A stretch of DNA of 16,471 bases from DATESG01 sp035270925 (lineage in GTDB: Bacteria; Bacillota_I; Bacilli_A; RFN20; CAG-826). The notes beneath the pieces are model-generated. The model searched no databases. It was given only the letters and a program-made list of their open reading frames with translations, and was not told the origin of the DNA. Below are positions 6,452 through 14,700 of this stretch, piece by piece (position 1 is the first letter of the stretch; the number at the start of each line of letters is the position of its first letter). Position numbers and translations under genes: made by a program. The stretch covers positions 1-16,471 of the forward strand of contig DATESG010000019.1 in NCBI GenBank assembly GCA_035270925.1, given 5' to 3'.

Positions 6452-7314
6452 TGTCAAATTTAATCGAATTAATTAAGATCCTCCGCGAAACTACCGGCGC
6501 CGGGATGATGGATTGCAAAAAAGCTCTCCAAGAAAACAATAATGATGTCGAAGCCGCTAAAGATTGGCTTCGTGAAAAAGGCATTACAACTGCCGCTAAA
6601 AAACAAGCAAGAATTGCGGCCGAAGGTTTAACAATTGCTAAAGTTACACCAACTCACTCGCTTATTGCTGAACTAAACTGTGAAACAGATTTCGTTGCTC
6701 GCGGTGATGCATTTATTGAATTAATCAATCAAATCGCCGACTTGCTCCTTGAAAAACTTCCAAAAACACAAGAAGAAGCACTTGCTTTTATTGATCCAAT
6801 TTTAGTGGTTGCAACTGTTAAAATCGGTGAAAAACTTTCCTTCCGTCGCTTCGAATTGCTCGAAGTGGCTGGAAAAGACGCCTTTGCATATATGCACATG
6901 GGTGGAAAGATTTCGAGTTTAGTTGTTTTAGAAAAAGCTGATGAAGAACTAGCTCGCGGTCTTGCAATGCACATCGCTGCTAATGCTCCACGCTATATCA
7001 AACTTGATGATGTTAGTGCGGCGGAAATCGAACATGAAAGAGCCATTCAGTTTGAAGCTGCTAAAAATGATGAGAAGTTAGCTGGTAAACCACAAGCAAT
7101 GTTAGATAAAATCATTGATGGTAAAGTTCGCAAAACATTTGCGGAAGTTGCGCTCCTTGAACAAATCTACTTAATGGATGGAACCAATAAGGTTAGTGAA
7201 GTCCTCAAACAACACGCTAATAACGTGGTTGCCTTTTACCGTTTCCAAGTTGGTGAAGGTATTGATAAGAAAAAAGACGACTTTGCTGCTGAAGTTATGG
7301 CGGCGACGAAATAA
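6451..7314 (+). CDS. tsf: Translation elongation factor Ts
   Basis: Guanine nucleotide exchange factor that regenerates EF-Tu-GTP during elongation. The 287-residue length is normal. The N-terminal UBA-like domain shows LRETTGAGMMDCKKAL (11-26), and the exchange motif NCETDFVARG (76-85) contains the T79-D80-F81 residues that disturb the EF-Tu nucleotide site. It overlaps rpsB by one base (TAATG). Its ribosome binding site GAAGGAG (6434-6440) lies within the last codons of rpsB, so the two are co-transcribed and probably translationally coupled, the near-universal rpsB-tsf pair. Confidence 0.98.
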   Translation: MSNLIELIKILRETTGAGMMDCKKALQENNNDVEAAKDWLREKGITTAAKKQARIAAEGLTIAKVTPTHSLIAELNCETDFVARGDAFIELINQIADLLLEKLPKTQEEALAFIDPILVVATVKIGEKLSFRRFELLEVAGKDAFAYMHMGGKISSLVVLEKADEELARGLAMHIAANAPRYIKLDDVSAAEIEHERAIQFEAAKNDEKLAGKPQAMLDKIIDGKVRKTFAEVALLEQIYLMDGTNKVSEVLKQHANNVVAFYRFQVGEGIDKKKDDFAAEVMAATK

Positions 7315-7330
7315 CAACTATTTTACAATT

Positions 7331-7357
7331 AAAACACCCGCTTGGGTGTTTTTCTTT
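7331..7357 (+). terminator. Intrinsic terminator between tsf and pyrH
   Basis: AAAACACCC (7331-7339) pairs without mismatch with GGGTGTTTT (7344-7352) around a GCTT tetraloop, and the following TTTTTCTTT completes a strong terminator. The pyrH ribosome binding site (GGAG 7358-7361) begins at the end of the T tract. I see no good promoter between it and pyrH, so pyrH-frr probably depends on read-through of this element. Confidence 0.9.
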
Positions 7358-7368
7358 GGAGAGAGAAT

Positions 7369-8094
7369 ATGGAAAAATACAAGCGTGTCATCTTAAAACT
7401 TAGTGGCGAAGCGCTAAGTGATAAAGAAAACAAAAAAATCTTTAAACCTGAGACCCTTACTTCAATTGCCCACATTTTAAAAGAATATCAAAAACTTGAT
7501 ATTCAAGTCGGGATTGTTGTTGGAGCGGGCAATATTTGGCGTGGAAAACTTGCAAGTCAAATGGGTCTAGACCCTGAAGATGCAGATTACATGGGCATGG
7601 TTGCCACGGTCATTAATGCGATGGCAATTAAGAGTGTTTTAGAACTCAATGGATTAAAAGCCAAAATTCTATCCGCTTTAGCTGTCGAAGATGTCGCAGA
7701 AAAACATGATAAAGAATTAGCTAAAAAACTTCTCAACGAAGGTTATATTTTAATCTTTGCCGCCGGAACAGGAAAACCCCACTTTACGACCGATACTTGT
7801 GCGGCGCTTAGAGCAGTTGATATTGATGCAGATGCAATATTCATGGGCAAAGAAGGAGTCGAAGGTGTTTATACTTCGAACCCACTTGTCGATAAAGACG
7901 CTAAGTTAATCCACACTGCAAGTTATTGTGAAATGATTGCACTCGACGTTCAAGCTCTTGATTTAAGTGCACTTGAAGTTTTAAAAGATACCAATATTAC
8001 ATTAAGAGTTTTTCAAATGAATAACCTTGAAAACTTTCTTAAAGTTCTAAAAGATGGTAAAATTGGTACAGTAGTTAGAAAGGATAAACAATAG
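7369..8094 (+). CDS. pyrH: UMP kinase (uridylate kinase)
   Basis: Phosphorylates UMP to UDP with ATP in pyrimidine nucleotide synthesis. Bacterial PyrH is a hexameric, allosterically controlled enzyme of the amino acid kinase fold, unrelated to eukaryotic UMP kinases. The 241-residue length is typical. Seen in order: KLSGEAL near residue 10 (ATP site), GIVVGAGNIWRG, the adjacent DADYMGMVATVINA segment, GTGKPHFTTDTCAALRA (acceptor UMP site), and GVEGVYTSNP. The start is ATG 7369, seven bases after GGAG. An in-frame TTG at 7342 lies inside the upstream terminator stem and is rejected. The order rpsB-tsf-pyrH-frr is conserved across bacteria. Confidence 0.97.
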   Translation: MEKYKRVILKLSGEALSDKENKKIFKPETLTSIAHILKEYQKLDIQVGIVVGAGNIWRGKLASQMGLDPEDADYMGMVATVINAMAIKSVLELNGLKAKILSALAVEDVAEKHDKELAKKLLNEGYILIFAAGTGKPHFTTDTCAALRAVDIDADAIFMGKEGVEGVYTSNPLVDKDAKLIHTASYCEMIALDVQALDLSALEVLKDTNITLRVFQMNNLENFLKVLKDGKIGTVVRKDKQ

Positions 8095-8096
8095 TT

Positions 8097-8645
8097 ATGA
8101 ATGATATTTTTGCTTTAGAAGCTCATGAAAAAATGAGCAAAACGATTGAAAGTCTTCACTCGACTTTAGCCACACTAAGAACAGGCCGGGCTAGTGTTGC
8201 ACTCCTTGATCGCGTCGAAGTTGATTATTATGGTGAAAAAACACCTATTTATCAAATTTCTTCGATTTCAACCCCCGAACCAACCCAATTATTGATTAAA
8301 CCTTATGATCGAAATGATATGAAGGCCATCCTCGCTGCGCTTAATGCAAGCGACCTAGGAATTAATCCAATCAATGATGGGACTTCGATTCGCCTCGTCT
8401 TCCCTGCCCCAACTGAGGAAAGACGTAAAGAATTAGCAAAAAGTGCGAAGAAATTTTGCGAAGACGCCAAAGTCGCAGTTAGAAATATTCGCCGGGATGT
8501 AAATAACGCCATTAAAAAGGATGACAGTCTCAGCGAAGACGAAGTTCGTCGTAGCGAAGAGTCAGTTCAAAAAGTCACTGATGAAATAACCAAACACATC
8601 GATGAAATCGCCAAAGAAAAAGAATCCGAAATCATGAGAGTATAA
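8097..8645 (+). CDS. frr: Ribosome recycling factor
   Basis: With EF-G, splits post-termination ribosomes so subunits can be reused. The 182 residues match the usual ~185. Conserved features are LRTGRASVALLDRVEVDYYG near the N-terminus, PYDRNDMKAI, DLGINPINDGTSIRLVFPAPTEERRKEL in the middle, and the helical VAVRNIRRDVNNAIKK region of the three-helix bundle. It starts two bases after the pyrH stop. An AAAGGA sequence at 8079-8084 lies 12 bases before the ATG, slightly far, so coupling to pyrH translation is likely. A clear terminator overlaps its stop codon and closes the unit. Confidence 0.98.
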   Translation: MNDIFALEAHEKMSKTIESLHSTLATLRTGRASVALLDRVEVDYYGEKTPIYQISSISTPEPTQLLIKPYDRNDMKAILAALNASDLGINPINDGTSIRLVFPAPTEERRKELAKSAKKFCEDAKVAVRNIRRDVNNAIKKDDSLSEDEVRRSEESVQKVTDEITKHIDEIAKEKESEIMRV

Positions 8646-8673
8646 AAGGTTCAATAAATGAGCCTTTTTCTTT
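8644..8673 (+). terminator. Intrinsic terminator of frr
   Basis: AAAAGGTTCA (8644-8653) pairs with TGAGCCTTTT (8659-8668) around a five-base loop, with one G-T pair, and a TTTTTCTTT tract follows. The stem begins within the frr stop codon. It separates the translation gene cluster from uppS. Confidence 0.88.
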
Positions 8674-8717
8674 AGAAAAAAGTTTGCTAATTTACTCGTA
8701 AACTTTGTATGGATAAT

Positions 8718-8748
8718 TTGCCTAAGCGAAGCCTATTTAATGTATAAT
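8718..8748 (+). promoter_or_regulatory. Promoter of the uppS-cdsA-rseP-polC unit
   Basis: A consensus -10 TATAAT (8743-8748) with TTGCCT (8718-8723) as a possible -35 at a long 19-base spacing. Transcription should start around 8755, only about four bases before the uppS ATG at 8759. A weaker alternative -10, GATAAT (8712-8717), would give a leader of about 35 bases but still no ribosome binding site. Confidence 0.6.
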
Positions 8749-8758
8749 TATAAAGTAT

Positions 8759-9505
8759 ATGAAGAAGATTTTTGAGAACACAACAAAAGACAAATACGGC
8801 GTTCGGCACATTGCCTTTATTATGGATGGAAATGGACGCTGGGCCAAAATGCGAAATAGACCACGGACTTTTGGTCACCAAGAGGGTTTTAAGCGCCTCT
8901 TTGAAATTGCTGAAATTTGTAGTTATAAAAATATTGAAGTCATGTCGATCTATGCGTTTTCAACTGAAAACTGGAACCGCCCAAAAAGTGAAGTTTCATT
9001 TTTGTTTAATACCTTAGACAAAAGATTTGCGAGCGAACTTAAAAAAATGATGCGCTTAAACATTAAATTAGTCGTTTCCGGCCAAATCTCGCGCCTTCCA
9101 GAATCCACACAAAAGGTTTTGACGGAGGGAATTGCTGAAACTAGCAAAAACACTGGATTGATTCTTAACGTTTGTCTCAGTTATGGCGGTCGTGATGAAA
9201 TCACCCGTGCTGTGGCTAAGATTTGTCAAGATTTCCGAGATGAGAAAATTTCTAAACAAGAAATCAGCGAAGACTTAATTGGAAAGTATCTCGATACTGC
9301 CGGCTTACCTAGTGTCGACCTCCTCATTCGGACGAGTGGGGAAATGCGGCTGTCAAACTTTATGTTATGGCAACTGTCATATAGTGAATTAATCTTTCCA
9401 AGTATCCACTGGCCAGACTTTAATGGCGAAGAATTGGAAAAGTGTCTAGTCGAGTTTGGGCGAAGAACGAGAAGGTTTGGGGGGTTAATTGATGAAAAAG
9501 CTTAA
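8759..9505 (+). CDS. uppS: Undecaprenyl diphosphate synthase
   Basis: A cis-prenyltransferase that adds isopentenyl units to farnesyl diphosphate to make the C55 carrier for peptidoglycan and other surface polymers, at the inner face of the membrane. 248 residues, normal length. The catalytic motif IAFIMDGNGRWA carries the essential D23. The diphosphate and Mg-binding C-terminal signature RTSGEMRLSNF begins at R191, with R197 and S199 conserved; the residue before R197 is Met where Gln or His is usual. The start at 8759 leaves the expected short N-terminus but has no Shine-Dalgarno sequence. Its presence suggests the cell makes a wall or another undecaprenyl-linked polymer. It overlaps cdsA by 14 bases. 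Confidence 0.97.
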   Translation: MKKIFENTTKDKYGVRHIAFIMDGNGRWAKMRNRPRTFGHQEGFKRLFEIAEICSYKNIEVMSIYAFSTENWNRPKSEVSFLFNTLDKRFASELKKMMRLNIKLVVSGQISRLPESTQKVLTEGIAETSKNTGLILNVCLSYGGRDEITRAVAKICQDFRDEKISKQEISEDLIGKYLDTAGLPSVDLLIRTSGEMRLSNFMLWQLSYSELIFPSIHWPDFNGEELEKCLVEFGRRTRRFGGLIDEKA

Positions 9506-10487
9506 TGAAAACATTAAAAAAACAATGACCGCCCGAATAATCACGGGCTTCCTATTAATGATTGTCGCCGTCCCAATTTTCTTTGTTGGCGGTTGGTGGT
9601 ATGTTAGTTTAATTCTTATCGCTCTGATTATTGCCACAACCGAATTTCTTGCTGCCGCAAAGGTGAGTCGGATTTATTGGTTGATTTATTTCTTCACGTA
9701 TATTGCGATTACATCATTGACCTTCTGGGTTTTTATTAAAAATAATATGCGGACTAATGCACTTGAAGGTCACTCGCTTTTTGATCTAAGTTTATGGAGT
9801 CTCCCACGTGGATTTATTGAGTTAGATATTTCAACGCTTGGTGTTGTGGTGATTATGATTTCATTATTTGCGCTTCTGATTTTCGATCGGAACTTCCAAT
9901 TTGAAATCGCAACTTATATGTTTATTATGATTGTTCTTGTCGGAATTGGTTTCCAATCATTTTTGTTCTTGCGATTTTATCCGCTTCAACAAGGTCATGT
10001 AAGTTCAGGCTTTCAACCCAATTGGCTCACGAGTAGTTTCTTGTTGCTCTATATTTTAATTGGGACAGTTGGTAACGATATTGGCGCGTATTTCATCGGC
10101 GTTTTATTTGGCAAAAACAAGATGGCTCCACGTGTTTCACCCAATAAGACTTGGGAAGGATTCATCGGAGGGTATGTCATTAGTGCAGTCTTAAGTTTCA
10201 CTTTCGCACTTGTAGTTTCCTTAACCGGTAATCCACTTATTCCTGTTTTATCATTCCAAGGTGATACCTGGTATCTGCTTATTATCTTTTCACTAGCAAT
10301 GCCTTTACTAGCAAATATTGGTGATTTATTCTTCAGCATCTTAAAACGTAACTTTGCAATTAAAGACTACGGGAAGATGCTTCGTGGACACGGTGGGATT
10401 CTGGATCGCCTTGATTCATTACTCATTGTCAGTCTGGCAATTTCGACAATTTTAACTTTAATTGAAAACGGTTTCGGCATCGTCTAA
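9492..10487 (+). CDS. cdsA: Phosphatidate cytidylyltransferase (CDP-diacylglycerol synthase)
   Basis: Integral membrane enzyme converting phosphatidic acid and CTP to CDP-diacylglycerol, the precursor of phosphatidylglycerol and cardiolipin. 331 residues with several hydrophobic membrane segments, the first at about 14-45. The family core is clear: GNDIGAYFIGVLFGKNKM followed by SPNKTWEG, then the C-terminal signature SILKRNFAIKDYGKMLRGHGG (R298-G302) and DRLD (D305-D308). RGHGG replaces the more common PGHGG. The start is taken as ATG 9492, not the adjacent TTG at 9489, with a G-rich GGGGGG (9479-9484) as ribosome binding site. It overlaps the end of uppS. In Bacillus dxr follows cdsA; here rseP follows directly. 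Confidence 0.96.
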   Translation: MKKLNENIKKTMTARIITGFLLMIVAVPIFFVGGWWYVSLILIALIIATTEFLAAAKVSRIYWLIYFFTYIAITSLTFWVFIKNNMRTNALEGHSLFDLSLWSLPRGFIELDISTLGVVVIMISLFALLIFDRNFQFEIATYMFIMIVLVGIGFQSFLFLRFYPLQQGHVSSGFQPNWLTSSFLLLYILIGTVGNDIGAYFIGVLFGKNKMAPRVSPNKTWEGFIGGYVISAVLSFTFALVVSLTGNPLIPVLSFQGDTWYLLIIFSLAMPLLANIGDLFFSILKRNFAIKDYGKMLRGHGGILDRLDSLLIVSLAISTILTLIENGFGIV

Positions 10488-10517
10488 GGACTTGCCTAGA
10501 AATATGAGGTAGCAAAG

Positions 10518-11732
10518 ATGACGATTTTACAAATATTACTTTTTATATTGATGCTGGGAATTTTAATTGCCCTGCATGAATTAGGCCATTTTATTGCCGC
10601 TAAAGCTTTTAATGTCTATGTTTTTGAGTTTGCCGTTGGAATGGGCCCAAAGGTTATCCAAAAAAAAGGCAAAGAAACTAAATACACCCTTCGGGCGTTT
10701 CCAATTGGTGGATATGTTGCGATGATGGGTGAACAAGAAGATATGCCTGAGGGTATTGAAATTACTGAAGATATTAGTAAACGCAGTCTTAAGGCAATCA
10801 ATCGCGGGAAAAAAGCCGTCATTATGAGTGCTGGTATTATTGTCAATTTATTACTGGGGCTTTTTATCTTTGCGATTGCTAACCTGACAACTACACAAAC
10901 ACAATTAACAACCGAACTTAGTGTTGCTCCAACCTCGATTGCTTATGCACAAGGGATGAGAGATGGCAATAATTTAGATTTTGAAGAAATTATAATCGAT
11001 GGTGGAATCCTCCAATCATTTGGGGATGCGACGGTTTCGAGTCAAACCGACAAGGAATATTATGTTTTATTCCAACCAAAATCATTCGCTGATCTAGCAT
11101 TTGCAGAGCAAAATATTGTCTTAATTGAACAAACCGTCACAAGTGTTTATCAAAATGAAAAAGTTTATAAATTAACCGCAACTGATGAAGTAACTGTCAC
11201 GCTTACTTATCTTGTCGGTGAGACTGCTGAAACAGTGACAAAAACACCGGTTACTTTAACGCTTGATACTGTTAAAGTTGGTAATGATTTTGTCCTTAGC
11301 AACTTTGGTGTTTCCCTAAGCAAATATCAATACCGCTACAACTTTGGGCAAGCAATGATGCAAACAGGCAAAGACTTTACAACGAGCGTAACCGCAGTTG
11401 CACGGGGACTTGCCTCATTGTTTACGCCTTCAGGTATTGGCAATGTCAGTGGACCTGTTGGTATCTTTACGCAAGTTAGTGGCGCGCTTACTAATTTTGG
11501 GATTGGTCAATATTTATTCTATTGGGGCTTAATTAGCGTTAACTTAGCAATCTTCAACCTGCTACCATTCCCTGGGTTAGATGGTTGGCATCTGGTAGTT
11601 ACAGCCTTTGAAGCGGCGACCCGTAAAGAAATTAATCCTAAAATTAAGAATATTGTTTCTACAATTGGACTTATCCTTTTACTTGGATTAAGTTTTGTCA
11701 TTTTACTAAAAGATATTATAGGACTCTTCTAG
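10518..11732 (+). CDS. rseP: Site-2 membrane metalloprotease RseP/RasP
   Basis: An intramembrane zinc protease. RseP-family enzymes cleave anti-sigma factors and remnant signal peptides within the membrane. 404 residues, similar to the family. The zinc motif HELGH (H20, E21, H24) lies in the first membrane helix. FPIGGYVAMMGE follows, then a second hydrophobic helix (about 93-115), a long beta-rich periplasmic-type region, and a C-terminal NLLPFPGLDGWHL motif whose Asp is the third zinc ligand, ending in a last membrane segment. The PDZ region is poorly conserved (AQGMRDGNNL is the only recognisable part), and LDGWHL replaces the usual LDGGRL. The ATG follows GAGG (10506-10509) by eight bases, and the stop abuts the polC start. 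Confidence 0.94.
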   Translation: MTILQILLFILMLGILIALHELGHFIAAKAFNVYVFEFAVGMGPKVIQKKGKETKYTLRAFPIGGYVAMMGEQEDMPEGIEITEDISKRSLKAINRGKKAVIMSAGIIVNLLLGLFIFAIANLTTTQTQLTTELSVAPTSIAYAQGMRDGNNLDFEEIIIDGGILQSFGDATVSSQTDKEYYVLFQPKSFADLAFAEQNIVLIEQTVTSVYQNEKVYKLTATDEVTVTLTYLVGETAETVTKTPVTLTLDTVKVGNDFVLSNFGVSLSKYQYRYNFGQAMMQTGKDFTTSVTAVARGLASLFTPSGIGNVSGPVGIFTQVSGALTNFGIGQYLFYWGLISVNLAIFNLLPFPGLDGWHLVVTAFEAATRKEINPKIKNIVSTIGLILLLGLSFVILLKDIIGLF

Positions 11733-14700
11733 ATGAGTGAACTTACTAAACGTTTTTTAGAATCGATTAAACTTGAGGGTTCGGATCTATTTGATTTGGA
11801 ACTCACCCAATATAAGAAAAGTGCAGATGGTCACTGGATTTATTACTTTCAAAAACATAGCCCTTGGCACTTTGAAGGCCTTGAGTTATTTTTAGCGCAC
11901 GTTGAACAATATGTCGGATACCAATTAGAAATTGTTTTTTCCTATTCCTTTGCCCCCAAACTCGAGGATGCACTTGAGCTATTTTCTTCGTGGTTTATGC
12001 GAAGACACTTTATTCCTTGCCCGTTTATCACTTGCGAAGAAGACGATAAACTTGTCTTTAAATTTGAGAGCGAAGAAAACTCAAACAAATATCGGGCGAC
12101 TGTTGAAGATTTTGTCTTACTTTTAAAAACAATTCACTATCCCTTTGAAGTCGAAGCAAAACTGCTTGAAAGTGAGCACGACGAAAAAGACGAAGAAGAA
12201 CTTGAATTAAGTTCACAAACTTCAGAACCAAGCCTTAATGAAGATAATCTCCCTGATGAAGTCCCACCTCCTAGCGAAGACTATGAACCAGAAGGTGATG
12301 AGGGCTATGTTAGTCCGGTTTCTGTCAAACATGGCAGCGAAGTAAACGAACTTCTATTAGCTAATCTTGAAAAGATGAAAAAAGAGAGAGCAGAATCCAA
12401 AATCCGCGATTTTAAAGTAATCAATATTGAAGATATTAATGAAAATAGTGGCCATGTCGATTTTGTCGGAAAACTATTTTCAATCCAAATGAGAAAAACC
12501 CGTAAGGGTGCAACAATGTTTGTGATTGGTGTTGGTCATAACGGCGCAGGTATATTTGTTCGAGCGATGATCCAAGAACGCCAAAAAAATAAACTAAATG
12601 AATATAATGAATATAAAGTTGGGTTTAATGTCCGGGTGACTGGCCGCGTCGACCTTGATCAATATGATAAGAGTGTGGTCGTCGTTGTTTCTAATATTGA
12701 ACAGTTACCTCCAGATGAGTTACGCATTGATGATTTTGAGGGACCAAAGAAACGGATCGAATTACATGCCCATACGAAGATGAGTGTGATGGATGGAATT
12801 GGCACGATGGATGGCTATCTAAAGTTAGCTAAAAATATGGGTCACACCGCTTTTGGCGTGACTGATCACGGGGTCGTTCAAGCTTTTCCTGATGCGCAGA
12901 AATACGGGACTCAATACGGGATAAAAATGCTCTATGGGACCGAATTTTACATGATTGATACTAAACCTGACTATATTGAAAATCCCAGTCCTATTAGCCT
13001 TAATGCCGCTACCTACTGCGTTTTTGACTTTGAAACAACGGGGTTAAGTGCAAGATATGACCGGATCATTGAATTTGGGGCTGTTAAGTTTGAAAAAGGA
13101 ATGATTACTAAAAGGATCGATATATTAATTAACCCTGGTAAAGACATTGTCTTATCCAAAAAGATTATTGAAATCACCGGCATCACAAATCGTGAACTGG
13201 CCCATAAACCAACAATCGATAAGGTAATTGATCAAATACTTGAGTTTATTGGCGACTCGATTCTCGTCTCGCATAACGCCCAGTTTGATATGGCGTTCCT
13301 GCAAGAAGCACTTAAAGCTCTCGGCCGGCCGTTACTTAAAAATCCAGTTGTCGACACCTTACCGCTTTCTTACTTTATGTTTCCAGAAACACGCGCTCAT
13401 AATCTCGGCGCTTTAGCACGGGGATTTCAAGTTCCGTTTGATGAAGTTAATGCTCACCGTGCTGATTATGACGCAGAAGTTTTAAGCGCGATTTGGCAAG
13501 CAATGTTAGTTGTTTTGACCAAGGATAATACTGAACTTAGACACATGGACTTAGCCCAACTTGAGGCTAGTCAATTAGTATTTAAACATCTGCGGCCAAT
13601 GCATGTGGTTGCCTATGCTAAAAATCAAGCAGGGTTACGAGACTTATATAAACTAATTTCACTTTCGCATATTAATTATATGGCGGAAGTTCCTAAAATT
13701 CCTCGTCACATTCTTGAACAATATCGCGAGAATTTATTAATCGGTAGTGCTTGTAATAACGGCGAAGTGTTTAAAACCGCAACAACTAGATGTGAAGATG
13801 ATTTAGTTGATGTGATGCGTTTTTATGATTACATCGAAATTCAACCACCAAGCAACTATTCTTTTCAAATAAACATGGGCTATATCGATGATAAAGAAAC
13901 ACTTTATCGTTACTTAAAGGATATCGTTAAAGCCGCGAAGATGGCTGGCAAAATCATTGTCGCGACGGGTGATGCTCACTATGAAAATCCTGAAGATAAA
14001 ATTTACCGTGATGTTTATATTTCGGCAAAGGCTGTTGGCGGAATTAACCACCCATTAATGCCATATAACCGTGATAAACTCGCACCATTTGATAATCCCG
14101 ATCAACATTATCGGTCGACGAGCGAAATGATGAATGAATTTACCAAAGATGGGCTATTCACTTATGAACAGGCCTATGAATATGTTGTAACAAACACCCA
14201 TGTTGTCAGTGATTTAATTGAGGCAATTAAACCACTTAAAGAGAATTTATATACTCCAAAAATTGCAAATGTAAATAACGAACTACGTGAGTTATGTTTT
14301 CGTAATGCCGAAAAAATATATGGCGACCCTTTACCACCAATTGTTAGTGAACGACTTGAAAAAGAACTACACGGGATCATCAAAAATGAGTTTGGTATTA
14401 TTTACTATCTTGCCTATAAAATTGTTAAAAAAGCCACTGATGATGGATTTATTGTCGGCTCGCGAGGCAGCGTAGGCTCATCCTTAGTTGCCACAATGGC
14501 AGAAATTACGGAAGTTAATCCCCTGGCCCCTCACTATGTATGTCCTAATTGTCATCATAGTGAATTTGAAACAGGAAGTGATGCCAAGAGCGGCTTTGAT
14601 CTACCGGCTAAAAAGTGTCCACAATGTAAAACACTGATGAAGGGCGAAGGTCAAAACATTCCGTTTGCAACTTTCCTTGGTTTTAACGCTGAAAAAGTTC

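Noticed and set aside
7342..7368. TTG start for pyrH at 7342
   Set aside because: It lies within the tsf terminator stem and has no ribosome binding site; ATG 7369 follows GGAG and matches the PyrH N-terminus.
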